Assembly (NCBI RefSeq): GCF_017916295.1
Contig: NZ_JAFMSS010000016.1
Location: 10,265 to 74,264, forward strand
Direction: 5' to 3'
DNA: 64,000 bases
Origin: Rubellimicrobium arenae
Lineage (GTDB): Bacteria > Pseudomonadota > Alphaproteobacteria > Rhodobacterales > Rhodobacteraceae
The stretch's first letter is position 1, and each line of letters opens with the position of its first letter. Shown piece by piece: positions 35,974 through 44,841 of this stretch. The translations under genes were made by a program, and so were the position numbers. The notes beneath the pieces are model-generated. The model was not told where the DNA came from and did no database searches. It saw only the letters and a list, made by a program, of their open reading frames with translations.

Positions 35974-36291
35974 CGCCGCCAACGCAGCCTGACACCGTTC
36001 GACATGGAGCAGTTCCCTCCGTTTCCTTCGACCGGAGTCTTGATCGAACATCCTTACTACGCGCCTAAGGTGGCCCGGTCCGTCGCAGAACTTGGCCCTG
36101 ATCGCTGGCCAAGCCCGACCGAGATGATCGCAAACCGAATGGAAGGCCGACAATGCGCCGCAAGATCGACACCTTCTCGCCAGAATCTGCTCGCCTCTAG
36201 GAGCTTAACCGGTGGGGCGCGGGCAACCAAACGACCGCTCCGACGCGACCCCGCATGACGACGAGCTCAGCACTGTCCCCAGGAGACCCGC
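35974..36291. other. 318-bp divergent region before the pilin genes
   Basis: The region between the transglycosylase and the first pilin. It contains a TTAACC half-site at 36205-36210 that resembles half a CtrA box, and the promoters of both flanking genes must lie here. AGGAG at 36281 is the first pilin's ribosome binding site. The frame on the minus strand is open but does not look coding. Confidence 0.55.
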
Positions 36292-36471
36292 ATGACTGAC
36301 TTCATGAAGACTTTCCTTTCCGATGAAAGCGGCGCCGTGACCGTAGACTGGGTCGTGCTGACGGCCGCGATCGTGGGCCTGGGCGTCCTGGTGCTCGGCT
36401 CGGTGCGGACGGGCGCGAACGACCTCGCGACCGACATCAAGACCAACCTGGTCAACACCAGCGTCGGCTGA
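36292..36471 (+). CDS. Flp-type pilin 1
   Basis: A 59-residue protein with the type IVb pilin layout: short charged leader (MTDFMKTFLSDESG), a cleavage site before AVTVD, and a hydrophobic stretch WVVLTAAIVGLGVLVLG, then a polar tail. The processed residue +5 is Asp in place of the usual Glu. It is expected to be cut by the prepilin peptidase TadV at 46277 and assembled into the Tad pilus. ATG 36292 follows AGGAG. It is followed by a strong terminator and by a second pilin gene. Confidence 0.85.
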   Translation: MTDFMKTFLSDESGAVTVDWVVLTAAIVGLGVLVLGSVRTGANDLATDIKTNLVNTSVG

Positions 36472-36496
36472 GCCTCCGACCGCGTGAAACATTCGG

Positions 36497-36528
36497 GGGC
36501 CGCGCCGATAGCGCGGCCCTTGTTCTTG
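36497..36528 (+). terminator. intrinsic terminator after pilin 1
   Basis: GGGCCGCGC and GCGCGGCCC form a perfect 9-bp stem with a CGATA loop, followed by TTGTTCTTG. It is the clearest intrinsic terminator in the window. It would make a short abundant pilin 1 message distinct from the rest of the locus. Confidence 0.8.
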
Positions 36529-36555
36529 CCTGGACCGCCACGGCGGGGCGGTCGC

Positions 36556-36570
36556 TTAACGGGTTATTAT
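36556..36570. promoter_or_regulatory. CtrA-like TTAA-N7-TTAT motif before pilin 2
   Basis: TTAACGGGTTATTAT matches TTAA-N7-TTAA with one mismatch in the last base. It lies about 50 bases before pilin 2. In Caulobacter, pilA is controlled by CtrA; control here is inferred by analogy. Confidence 0.45.
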
Positions 36571-36618
36571 CGAAGCTCCCCTATGGTCCGATCAGCCACT
36601 GTCCGGACCAGGAGGGAC

Positions 36619-36813
36619 ATGATGACCACACGCTCGACTGCTCTCATTCGCGGCCTGTGCCGGAACGAGGACGGCGCCGTCACGGTGGACTGGGTCGTCT
36701 TGACGGCGGCTCTCCTGGGTCTTGGCGTGGCCCTTGTGGTCGGATTGAGGGACGCGGCAACCGAACCGGCCGAAAGCGTCGGCCATCAGCTCTCCTCCTA
36801 TGAAATCCGCTGA
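36619..36813 (+). CDS. Flp-type pilin 2
   Basis: Second small pilin-like protein, about 64 residues from ATG 36619. It shares the core GAVTVDWVVLTAA with pilin 1 (again Asp at +5) but has a longer leader (MMTTRSTALIRGLCRNEDG) and a different tail ending in SVGHQLSSYEIR. AGGAGGG precedes the ATG. The divergence of tail and leader suggests a minor or alternative pilin rather than a recent copy. It is 45 bases upstream of cpaB. Confidence 0.8.
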   Translation: MMTTRSTALIRGLCRNEDGAVTVDWVVLTAALLGLGVALVVGLRDAATEPAESVGHQLSSYEIR

Positions 36814-36858
36814 GGTCAGTGCCGGGCGCGTTGCCGGGCGGGTCCCCCAGGAGAACCC

Positions 36859-37725
36859 ATGAGAAGCCTTTTCGCCTTGGTCCTGCTGGCCGGCATGTGC
36901 CTTGCGGGGATCGCCATCTACATGGTCCGCAGCCAGTTCGAGGCTCAGGCCAACCAGCTTGCCGAGATGCGCCTGGCCGCGGCCACGGCCGTTCCGACGG
37001 TTGAGATCTACGCCGCCAGTCGTCCCCTCGCCTATGGCGAGGCGCTGACCCCGGCCGATGTCCGGCCGATCCGCTATGTTGAGCCCTTCCTGCCCGATGG
37101 CGTCTTCCGCACCGACAAGGACCTTTTCCCGCAAGGTCCGGACATGCCTCGCCACGTGCTGCGCCCCATGGAGGCCAACGAGCCCGTCCTCACGAGCAAG
37201 GTGACCGAGCCTGGCCAGGACACCGGGATCACCGGCCGACTCGACAAGGGCATGCGGGCCTTCGCCATCAGCGTGAATGCAACGACGGGAGTATCGGGCT
37301 TCCTTCGGCCCGGCGACCGGGTCGATGTCTATTGGACCGGATCGATCGACGACGAAGGCCGGGGCGCCCGTCAGGTCACCCAACTCATCGAATCCGGCCT
37401 TGTGCTGGTCGCCATCGACCAGTCCACCGACGACACGGCGCGGGAGGTCGGGATAGCCAGCAACGTGACCGTCGCGGTGACGCCTCGCCAGGTCGCCAAG
37501 CTGGCCCAGGCCCAAGCCTCGGGCTCCCTCTCTCTCGCACTGGTGGGACGGGCTGACAGCACGGCCCCAGCACCTATCGAAATCGACCAGAAGGCCCTTC
37601 TCGACCTGCAGGATCCGATCGCGCCCGGGGTGCCCCAGGAGGCCAGCCCTCCGCAGGTCTGTACGGTGCGCACAAGGCGGGCCGGCGAGGTGATCGACAC
37701 CCCAGTGGCATGTCCCGGACCGTGA
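36859..37725 (+). CDS. cpaB: pilus assembly protein CpaB (RcpC)
   Basis: Periplasmic/inner-membrane component of the Tad system, 288 residues, with an N-terminal signal-anchor (FALVLLAGMCLAGIAIYMV). It has an SAF domain, seen as AASRPLAYGEALTPADVRP and the LRPMEANEPVLTSKVTEPG block, followed by RAFAISVNATTGVSGFLRPGDRVDVYW, which is the conserved centre of CpaB. It stabilises the secretin. An AGGAGAACCC ribosome binding site precedes ATG. Its stop TGA overlaps an ATG in the cpaC frame. Confidence 0.93.
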   Translation: MRSLFALVLLAGMCLAGIAIYMVRSQFEAQANQLAEMRLAAATAVPTVEIYAASRPLAYGEALTPADVRPIRYVEPFLPDGVFRTDKDLFPQGPDMPRHVLRPMEANEPVLTSKVTEPGQDTGITGRLDKGMRAFAISVNATTGVSGFLRPGDRVDVYWTGSIDDEGRGARQVTQLIESGLVLVAIDQSTDDTAREVGIASNVTVAVTPRQVAKLAQAQASGSLSLALVGRADSTAPAPIEIDQKALLDLQDPIAPGVPQEASPPQVCTVRTRRAGEVIDTPVACPGP

Positions 37726-37913
37726 TGACTGTGCCCGCGATGGAAGAACTGCTCACACCGTGTTTTCTGGCCAGCGGCCCCGGGCCCATGACCGTCATCA
37801 GGCAGCCGCCAAGGCCGATGGCGGGTGCAGGGTCGCGGCGCAGGTCGGGGCTTGCTCGGGTCAAGGCCGACTTGGTCCAAGGCGCTCCGTCGTGGGTGAA
37901 GGGTGCCGCGACC

Positions 37914-39335
37914 ATGCGCGCCCTCGTCCGCGTCTTGGCCATGATCAGCGCCGTCGCATTCCTGGGCCCCGTTCCGCTCGCCTGGGCGCAGACCTTGACC
38001 GTGGTGTCCGGGACCATCCTGGCTCCGTTGGACGTGCCGTTGAACCGGGCCATTGTGGTGGAATCGGACGTGCGCTTCACGGAACTGTCCATCGCGAATC
38101 CCGGAATCGCGGACATCTCGTCCCTGTCGGACCGCACCATCTATGTGCTGGGCAAGGCGCCCGGCCGTACGACGCTGACACTGCTCGGCCTGAACGGCGC
38201 ACTGATAGCGAACGTCGAGGTTCGGGTGACGCCGGACGTGGCCGAGTTCAAGGAAAGGCTGCAGCAGATCCTTCCGGGCCAGCACATCGAGGTGCGGACC
38301 GCCAACGATGGCATCGTGCTTTCCGGCACGGTGGACAGCGCCGCCGATCTCGACCGCGCCCTGGAGCTTGCCAACCGTTATGCGCCAGACCGGGTTTCGA
38401 ACCTCCTGAGCGTCGGTGGCACGCAACAGGTGATGCTGCAGGTTCGCTTCGCCGAAATGCAGCGATCGGTCTCAAAGACGCTTTCCTCATCCCTTGGATT
38501 GCAAGGGACTACGCTGGGGGGCGGGCTCGACATCACCGCGGGAGCCGGCAGGGGGGTCACGTCGACGGGCCTAGGCAACGCCCTGGGCGGCCGACTTCCC
38601 ACGGCGAACAGCAACAACGGCGCGATGCTCTTTGGTTTCAACGCCGGTGGCCTTGAAGTCGGCCTGCTGCTTGAGGCGCTCGAGCAGCGGGGCGTCGTCC
38701 GCACCCTGGCCGAGCCCAACCTGTCCGCCCTGTCGGGTCAGGAGGCCAGCTTCCTTGCCGGCGGCGAGTATCCGGTCCCGGTCGCCCAGGACGACAGCGG
38801 CAGCGTGACCGTCGACTACAAGCCGTTCGGGGTCGAACTGAGCTTCGTTCCACGCGTCGTGGACGGTGATCTCATCAACATCGACCTGAAGGCGGCCGTT
38901 TCCTCCATAGATCCGACCAACGGGCTGACGCAGAACGGCATCACCATCGATGCGTTCCGACGGCGCGAAACCTCCACCACGGTGGAAATGCGCGACGGCG
39001 AGAGCTTTGCCATTGCGGGCCTGCTGTCCGACGACTTCCGCGACCTCAAGGGCCAGGTGCCTTGGCTGGGCGACATTCCCGTCCTGGGGGCATTGTTCCG
39101 CTCCGCCGAATATCAGCGCGACCAGACAGAACTGGTGATCATCGTGACGCCACATCTTGTCACGCCGACCCGGGGGGAGGCACTGGCCCTTCCGACCGAC
39201 CGCGTTCGGCCACCATCCGAGCGCGACATGTTCCTGTTCGGTCGGGTGGACGCCTCCCGAGCCCCTTCGACCGGGGGGGCCGGGGAAGTCGCGCGCCAGG
39301 ACTTTTCCGGCTCATACGGCTACGTGATGGATTGA
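37914..39335 (+). CDS. cpaC: secretin CpaC (RcpA)
   Basis: Outer-membrane secretin of the Tad pilus, about 473 residues from ATG 37914, which gives a signal peptide (VLAMISAVAFLGPVPLAWAQ). Domains are a pilus N-domain, a BON-like segment (GQHIEVRTANDGIVLSGTVD), and the secretin core with LLLEALEQRGVVRTLAEPNL, ASFLAGGEYPVPV and the closing FRSAEYQRDQTELVIIVTPH. Only a bit of the N-terminus is uncertain: the same frame is open back to an ATG at 37725 that overlaps the cpaB stop (TGATG), which would add 63 unconserved residues. Confidence 0.93.
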   Translation: MRALVRVLAMISAVAFLGPVPLAWAQTLTVVSGTILAPLDVPLNRAIVVESDVRFTELSIANPGIADISSLSDRTIYVLGKAPGRTTLTLLGLNGALIANVEVRVTPDVAEFKERLQQILPGQHIEVRTANDGIVLSGTVDSAADLDRALELANRYAPDRVSNLLSVGGTQQVMLQVRFAEMQRSVSKTLSSSLGLQGTTLGGGLDITAGAGRGVTSTGLGNALGGRLPTANSNNGAMLFGFNAGGLEVGLLLEALEQRGVVRTLAEPNLSALSGQEASFLAGGEYPVPVAQDDSGSVTVDYKPFGVELSFVPRVVDGDLINIDLKAAVSSIDPTNGLTQNGITIDAFRRRETSTTVEMRDGESFAIAGLLSDDFRDLKGQVPWLGDIPVLGALFRSAEYQRDQTELVIIVTPHLVTPTRGEALALPTDRVRPPSERDMFLFGRVDASRAPSTGGAGEVARQDFSGSYGYVMD

Positions 39336-39343
39336 GGGGTGCC

Positions 39344-39976
39344 ATGAGACCGTCGATCACCGGCCTGATCCCGACCCTGCTGTTCGTCATCGCAGCCTGC
39401 ACCCGGATGGCCCCGGAGGAAGCCGGTTCAGGACCGGCCTGGCTGGGGGGCGCCACGGCCCAGAACGTCTTGGCGCAATCGGGGCAGCTTTCCTACGCTG
39501 TCTCGCTGTCGAACCGGTTTGCCGCGACCGTTCCGACCACGATCAACTTCGCGTTCAACTCGGCAGACCTGGATGCGCAGGCCCGTTCAGTCCTGACCCA
39601 GCAAGCGTCGTTCATCCGCCAGTTTCCGGAAGTCAGGTTCGCGGTGTACGGGCACACGGATCTGGTCGGATCGGCGGCCTACAACCAGCAACTCGGCCTG
39701 AAGCGCGCCCAGGCCGCCGTCGCGTTCCTTATTTCGCAAGGCGTGGAGCCGAGCCGCCTCATGGCCCTGGTCTCCAGGGGTGAAACACAACCGCTGATCG
39801 CGACCCAAGCGCCCGAGATGGCCAACCGGCGCACCGTCACGGATGTATCAGGCTTTGTCGAAACGCACCCGGATGTCCTTAACGGCAAGTACGCGGCCAT
39901 CGTCTTTCGGGACTATGTCGCCTCGGCCGGGACGGAGGGGGCCCCGCCCGCTCCCCTATCCGAGACCTCTCCATGA
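39344..39976 (+). CDS. OmpA-like lipoprotein in the Tad cluster
   Basis: Lipoprotein of 210 residues (lipobox IAAC after an N-terminal helix) with an OmpA C-terminal, peptidoglycan-binding domain: FAFNSADLDAQARSVL, YGHTDLVGSAAYNQQLGLKR and RAQAAVAFLISQGVEPSR. It sits where cpaD/RcpB is found in other Tad loci and may act in that role, anchoring the secretin to the wall. A 41-residue tail with VASAGTEGAPPAP is not conserved. Separated from cpaC by eight bases. Confidence 0.85.
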   Translation: MRPSITGLIPTLLFVIAACTRMAPEEAGSGPAWLGGATAQNVLAQSGQLSYAVSLSNRFAATVPTTINFAFNSADLDAQARSVLTQQASFIRQFPEVRFAVYGHTDLVGSAAYNQQLGLKRAQAAVAFLISQGVEPSRLMALVSRGETQPLIATQAPEMANRRTVTDVSGFVETHPDVLNGKYAAIVFRDYVASAGTEGAPPAPLSETSP

Positions 39977-40157
39977 ATGGAACCAGGCCCATCCGGGCGC
40001 AATCGCCGTGCTGGGCGCGCGCCGTCCGTGTCCCTGGAGCCGATGCTGGTCCTTGCTCCAGGGTCGACCCTGCGCTGGTTCACAAATGCGCCGCCGCCAG
40101 AGCCGGCCTTCCGTCGAGAGGACCTCTCAGGCCGACGAAACTCCAAGGAGGATCGGG

Positions 40158-41396
40158 ATGCTGAGCGATTCCCCTGCCATCGTGGCCTGCACGGTCAGTC
40201 GCGACGTACAGCGGTTCGATCTTCTGATCGAGGACATGCAGGCGACCGTCGGGGACCGCTGGGGCGATCTCGGCTTTGCCGAAGCGACCACCTTTCTTGA
40301 TCAGCCTGACGCGGAGTTGCTGGATTTCGTGGTTCTGGCCATCGACGGCCTCGACATGGCCGACCTGGACCCGGTGCTGGCCGTCATCGCGGCGGCACGC
40401 CAGCGCGGAATCCGCGTCATCCTCGTCGCCGAGGAAGTGACGCCGAGGGTCCTGCACCAATTGCTGCGCGAAGGGGCGGACGACTTCATACCCTATCCTC
40501 TCCCCGAAGGAGAGCTCGCCCGCGCGGTGACGCGGCCGAAGCGCAAGAATGGGGCCGCCAAGGCCGTAGCCGAAGGCCAGCTCCCCGCCGCTCCCACGCA
40601 GGGCGAACATTCAGGGGTCGTTATCCCGGTCTATTCTCTCGCCGGGGGGGCCGGGGGTACGACGCTGGCCGTCAATCTGGCTTGGGAGCTGGCCTGCCTC
40701 GGAGGCTCCCCGCCACCTCGGGTGGCCCTGCTCGACCTTGGTCTGCAGTTCGGGTCGGTGGCCACCTACCTCGACCTGCCCCGTCGCGAGGCCGTGCAGG
40801 ACCTCCTCGGGGATGCCGCCCGGATGGACGGCGAGGCTCTGCGATCCGCGCTGCAGGCCTACGACGGACGGCTGCATGTCCTGACGGCGCCACTCGATCT
40901 CGTTCCGCTGGATCTGGTCGGGTCGGCCGAGATCGCCCGCCTGATCGAGACCGCCCGCGTCAACTTCGACTACATCGTCATCGACATGCCCTCCGCCATG
41001 TCCGACTGGGGAGAAGCGGTCCTGAACGCGGCTCATCTGTGCTTCGCCGTGATCCAGATCGACATGAGATCGGCCCAGAACACGCTTCGGCTCAAGCGGG
41101 CCCTGACCTCCGAAGGACTTCCCTTCGACAAGCTCCGCTTCGTTCTCAACCGTGCCCCCGGCTTTGCCGATCTCAACGGCCGCTCGCGCGTGAAACGGAT
41201 GGCCGAGTCGCTTGGCATCTCCATCGAGCTGCAACTGCCGGATGGCGGCCGGGCGATCGCCGAGGCGGCCGATCAGGGCATTCCCCTTTCCGAGGCCGCC
41301 CCTCGGAGTGCCCTGCGTCGCGAGATCGTCAAGCTGGCGCGATCCATTCACACGGTCAACCTCGCCACCCTAGCCCCCCAGAAGATCCGCGCCTGA
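40158..41396 (+). CDS. cpaE: pilus localisation ATPase-like protein TadZ/CpaE
   Basis: Protein of 412 residues combining an N-terminal receiver-like domain (about 1-130) and a C-terminal MinD/ParA-like domain. The nucleotide site at residues 162-169 reads AGGAGGTT, lacking both lysines of the deviant Walker A (KGGxGK[ST]T); DYIVIDMPSAMSDWGEAVL is the Walker B-like part. It places the Tad machine at its cell site. An AAGGAGG ribosome binding site precedes the ATG at 40158. It is probably a non-hydrolysing TadZ. Confidence 0.9.
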   Translation: MLSDSPAIVACTVSRDVQRFDLLIEDMQATVGDRWGDLGFAEATTFLDQPDAELLDFVVLAIDGLDMADLDPVLAVIAAARQRGIRVILVAEEVTPRVLHQLLREGADDFIPYPLPEGELARAVTRPKRKNGAAKAVAEGQLPAAPTQGEHSGVVIPVYSLAGGAGGTTLAVNLAWELACLGGSPPPRVALLDLGLQFGSVATYLDLPRREAVQDLLGDAARMDGEALRSALQAYDGRLHVLTAPLDLVPLDLVGSAEIARLIETARVNFDYIVIDMPSAMSDWGEAVLNAAHLCFAVIQIDMRSAQNTLRLKRALTSEGLPFDKLRFVLNRAPGFADLNGRSRVKRMAESLGISIELQLPDGGRAIAEAADQGIPLSEAAPRSALRREIVKLARSIHTVNLATLAPQKIRA

Positions 41397-41421
41397 TCGC
41401 GCGCGCCGTTCGAGGCCATAG

Positions 41422-42858
41422 ATGTTCGCCAAGTTCCGCAAGACCGAGGGCCAGCCGCCCGACCGTCCGGCCCCAGACGACGAGATGAATGCCCCCACGC
41501 CCGGAGGGTCGCCACAATCCCTCATCCGCCCGCCTGCATCCCGGCTGACTGAGTCGCCGGCGGACAGCAAGGACAAGAAGCGCAAGGAGCGGCTCCAGGA
41601 CCTGAAGATCGAGCTTCACAGGGCCTTGCTCGACAACCTCAACCTGGCGGCCCTCGAGAAGGCGACGGAACACGACCTGCGGGCCGAAATCCAGAACATC
41701 GCGGGCGAAACGCTCGACCAGATGGGCATCGCCGTCACCCGTGAGGAGCGGGCACAGCTCAACCAGGACCTTTACGACGAGGTGAAAGGCCTCGGCCCCC
41801 TTGAGGCTCTGCTCAAGGACGAGAGCATCACGGACATCCTGGTGAACGGCCCCCATCAGATCTTCGTGGAGCGGCGCGGCCGGCTCGTGCTCACCGATGT
41901 CACGTTCAAGGACGAGAAGCATCTTCTCCGCATCATCGACCGGATCGTGAGTGCCGTGGGCCGCCGGGTCGACAAGTCGAACCCCTATGTGGATGCCCGT
42001 CTGATCGACGGCTCGCGCTTCAACGCCATGGTGCCGCCGGTCGCGGTGGATGGTCCCCTGGTGTCGATCCGAAAGTTCAAGAAGGACAAGCTCTCGGTCG
42101 AGGAACTGGTCCGCGTCGGCGCCTTCACGGAGGAGATGGCCGCCTATCTGCAGGCCGCCGTGTCCACCCGGTTGAACATCATCGTCTCGGGCGGGACGGG
42201 TTCGGGCAAGACGACGGCGCTCAACGCATTGTCGTCCTTCATCAACGACAACGAGCGCATCCTCACGATCGAGGACACGGCCGAGCTTCAGCTCCAGCAG
42301 ACCCATGTCGCCCGGATGGAGTCGCGTCCGCCGAACGTCGAAGGCCGCGGGGCCGTAACCCCGCGCGACTGCCTCCGGAACGCCCTCCGCATGAGGCCGG
42401 ATCGCATCATCGTGGGCGAAGCCCGGGGCGAGGAGGTCATCGACATGCTCCAGGCGATGAACACGGGGCACGACGGCTCGATGACCACCATCCACGCCAA
42501 CAGTCCACGCGACGCCACGAGCCGCCTGGAGAACTTGATCGCCATGGCGGGCATTACGATGCCGATCAAGGCGCTCCGGTCGCAGATCGCCTCGGCGGTG
42601 AACGTGATCGTGCAGACGACGCGCCTCCAGGATGGCTCCCGACGGATGACCTCCATCACCGAGATCACCGGCTTGGCCGGGGACGTCGTGTCGATGCAGG
42701 AGGTGTTCCGCTACCAGCGGACCGGGATCTCCGCCGATAGCCTTATCGTCGGGCATTTCACGGCAACCGGCGTGCGCTCCCACTATGCCGAGAGATTCCG
42801 GCTCTGGGGCTACGATCTCCCCGCCGCGATCTTCGAAACACGCGGAGACCGGTCATGA
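41422..42858 (+). CDS. cpaF: secretion ATPase CpaF/TadA
   Basis: Hexameric motor ATPase of the Tad pilus, 478 residues. The Walker A is SGGTGSGKTTALNAL (Lys263), the Walker B region RIIVGEARGEEVIDML, and the His box HDGSMTTIHANSPRD. The upstream N-terminal domain contains the EALLKDESITDILVNGP block. It energises pilus extension and probably retraction. The stop overlaps tadB by four bases (ATGA), so the two are coupled. Confidence 0.96.
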   Translation: MFAKFRKTEGQPPDRPAPDDEMNAPTPGGSPQSLIRPPASRLTESPADSKDKKRKERLQDLKIELHRALLDNLNLAALEKATEHDLRAEIQNIAGETLDQMGIAVTREERAQLNQDLYDEVKGLGPLEALLKDESITDILVNGPHQIFVERRGRLVLTDVTFKDEKHLLRIIDRIVSAVGRRVDKSNPYVDARLIDGSRFNAMVPPVAVDGPLVSIRKFKKDKLSVEELVRVGAFTEEMAAYLQAAVSTRLNIIVSGGTGSGKTTALNALSSFINDNERILTIEDTAELQLQQTHVARMESRPPNVEGRGAVTPRDCLRNALRMRPDRIIVGEARGEEVIDMLQAMNTGHDGSMTTIHANSPRDATSRLENLIAMAGITMPIKALRSQIASAVNVIVQTTRLQDGSRRMTSITEITGLAGDVVSMQEVFRYQRTGISADSLIVGHFTATGVRSHYAERFRLWGYDLPAAIFETRGDRS

Positions 42859-43823
42859 TCCGCTGGCCAGAGGCGCTGATCTACGGGCTGATCGCGGTGG
42901 CGGTGCTGATCCTGACGCAAGGCGCCTATCTTGCGGCGTTCGGCCGCGAGATCCGTGGACATCGCCGGGTCAACCGCCGGTTCGGCCTCCTCAGCGAACG
43001 AACGGACCGCAAAGGGGCCTTGGACCAGCTCCGCAAGGAGATGACGCAGCAACTGGCCGTCCGGCGGGTTCCCGTCTACGACCTGCTGGCGGATCAGGCA
43101 CGCCGGGCGGACATCGCGATCCCCCCACGACGGCTGCTCGGCCTGATGGCCCTGATTTCGGTCGCGGCACTGAGCGTCCTGACCCTTGCGACGGACATGT
43201 CGCTCCTCCTGCGGGCGGCGATCGCGGCGGCGACGGGTCCAGCCCTCGTGCTGCTGTGGCTCGGCAACCGCGCCGGCACGCGCGCTGCCATGATCGAGGA
43301 GCAACTTCCGGACGCGGTCGAGCTCATGGTCCGGTCGCTCCGGGTCGGGCACCCCTTCTCCGCTTCGCTCGCGATCGTCTCCCGCGAGATTCCCGCCCCC
43401 CTCGGAACCGAGATGGGCGTGATCTCGGACGAAGCGGCCTATGGACGCGACCTTGGCGAAAGCCTCCGCGCCATGGCGGAGCGGATCGGCCTGCAGGATC
43501 TTCGGTTCCTGGCCATGGCCGTGTCGATCCAGGCCGAAGCCGGCGGCAACCTGGTCGAGATCCTCGACAACCTCGCCAAGGTGATCCGCGCCCGCTTCCG
43601 GCTGTTCCGCCGGGTGCGCGCCATCACCGCCGAAGCCAAGTGGTCCGGCACCTTTCTTTCGGCCTTTCCCGTCGTTGCGCTGGTCGGCATCCAGCTGGCC
43701 GACCCCCACTACTACGACAAGGTCCGGACCAGTGCCTACTTCCTTCCGGCCTGCCTGATCGTTGCGGGTTTGCTGATCCTGAACGTCATCGTCATGCGCG
43801 CGCTCGTGAACATCAAGGTCTGA
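42855..43823 (+). CDS. tadB: Tad inner-membrane platform protein TadB
   Basis: Polytopic platform protein of 322 residues with helices near residues 8-25, 90-130 and 270-310 and a type II secretion F-domain: LPDAVELMVRSLRVGHPF, then AEAGGNLVEILDNLAKVIRARF. It pairs with TadC to bind the CpaF motor. ATG overlaps the cpaF stop. The short gap (9 bases) to tadC indicates co-expression. Confidence 0.94.
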   Translation: MIRWPEALIYGLIAVAVLILTQGAYLAAFGREIRGHRRVNRRFGLLSERTDRKGALDQLRKEMTQQLAVRRVPVYDLLADQARRADIAIPPRRLLGLMALISVAALSVLTLATDMSLLLRAAIAAATGPALVLLWLGNRAGTRAAMIEEQLPDAVELMVRSLRVGHPFSASLAIVSREIPAPLGTEMGVISDEAAYGRDLGESLRAMAERIGLQDLRFLAMAVSIQAEAGGNLVEILDNLAKVIRARFRLFRRVRAITAEAKWSGTFLSAFPVVALVGIQLADPHYYDKVRTSAYFLPACLIVAGLLILNVIVMRALVNIKV

Positions 43824-43832
43824 GGCCGAGGA

Positions 43833-44837
43833 ATGCATGCTCTTGCCCTGATCACGACGTGGCTGCAGGCCTCTCTTGGCCCGTCCGGTCCCATGCTCCT
43901 GCTCGGGGCCCTGGGCCTGCTCATGATCCTGGTCGCCCTGCCCGTGCTGCTGGTCCGGCCACGGGACGCCTTCGACCGGCTGACCACCCCGAAATCCCAG
44001 GACACGACCGAAGCCGGCGGCGACACCCTGCGCCGCCCGGACAGTGCGGACAAGCTGGAACGGTTCTCGACGTTCCTCGAGCCACGGAGCGCCAGCGAAT
44101 ATTCGGCCATCCGCCTCAAGCTCCTGCAAGCCGGCTACGGCTCCAAGGACGCCGTCAGGCTTTATTATTTCCTGCAGGTGGTGCTTGGGCTGGGCTCCGT
44201 CGGGCTCGGGACTACGTACACGATCTACCTCTCCGCAGGAGACGGCCCCCCCGCCACGAGCAGCCAGCTGGTCCTGCGCCTCCTTTTGCCCGGCATCATC
44301 GGCTACCTGCTGCCCAAGTACTGGGTCACCCGCCGTCAGGCCGAGCGCAAGGAGGCTGTCACCAACGCCTTCCCGGACAGTCTCGACATGATGCTCGTCT
44401 GCGTGGAGGCGGGCCAGTCGCTCGACCAGGCGATTCTCCGCGTCGCCCAAGAGCTTGGGGCGGGCGCGCCCGACCTAGCCCGGGAGTTCGAGCTGGTCTC
44501 CCATGAGCTGAAGGCCGGCAAGGACAAGTCCGACGTGCTCCGCGACATGGCCGAACGCTGCGGGGTCCTCGACATCTCGAGCTTTGTCACCGTCCTCATC
44601 CAGTCCCAGCAGTTCGGCACGACGATCGCGGACGCCTTGCGCGTCCATGCGTCCGAGATGCGGGACAAGCGCGTCATGCGGGCCGAGGAGAAGGCCAATA
44701 CCCTGCCCACCAAGATGACCTTGGCCACGATGCTGCTGACGGTGCCGCCGCTGCTCATCATCCTGATCGGGCCCGCCCTTTTCGAGATCTCGGATGTGCT
44801 GGGCAGCAGCCGGGACGCGACCGTTGCGGCACCCTGA
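43833..44837 (+). CDS. tadC: Tad inner-membrane platform protein TadC
   Basis: Second platform protein, 334 residues, with N-terminal helices, an internal cytosolic loop rich in Arg/Asp and a T2SF F-domain: FPDSLDMMLVCVEAGQSLDQ, EFELVSHELKAGKDKSDVLR and SFVTVLIQSQQFGTTIADAL. The C-terminal helix is MLLTVPPLLIILIGPALF. It follows tadB in the usual order and ends 4 bases before the TPR lipoprotein start. Confidence 0.94.
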   Translation: MHALALITTWLQASLGPSGPMLLLGALGLLMILVALPVLLVRPRDAFDRLTTPKSQDTTEAGGDTLRRPDSADKLERFSTFLEPRSASEYSAIRLKLLQAGYGSKDAVRLYYFLQVVLGLGSVGLGTTYTIYLSAGDGPPATSSQLVLRLLLPGIIGYLLPKYWVTRRQAERKEAVTNAFPDSLDMMLVCVEAGQSLDQAILRVAQELGAGAPDLAREFELVSHELKAGKDKSDVLRDMAERCGVLDISSFVTVLIQSQQFGTTIADALRVHASEMRDKRVMRAEEKANTLPTKMTLATMLLTVPPLLIILIGPALFEISDVLGSSRDATVAAP

Positions 44838-44841
44838 CATC

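Noticed and set aside
39977..40157. Possible small gene between the OmpA-like lipoprotein and cpaE
   Set aside because: Short frames start near the lipoprotein stop but are not hydrophobic or conserved in appearance; they overlap cpaE out of frame.
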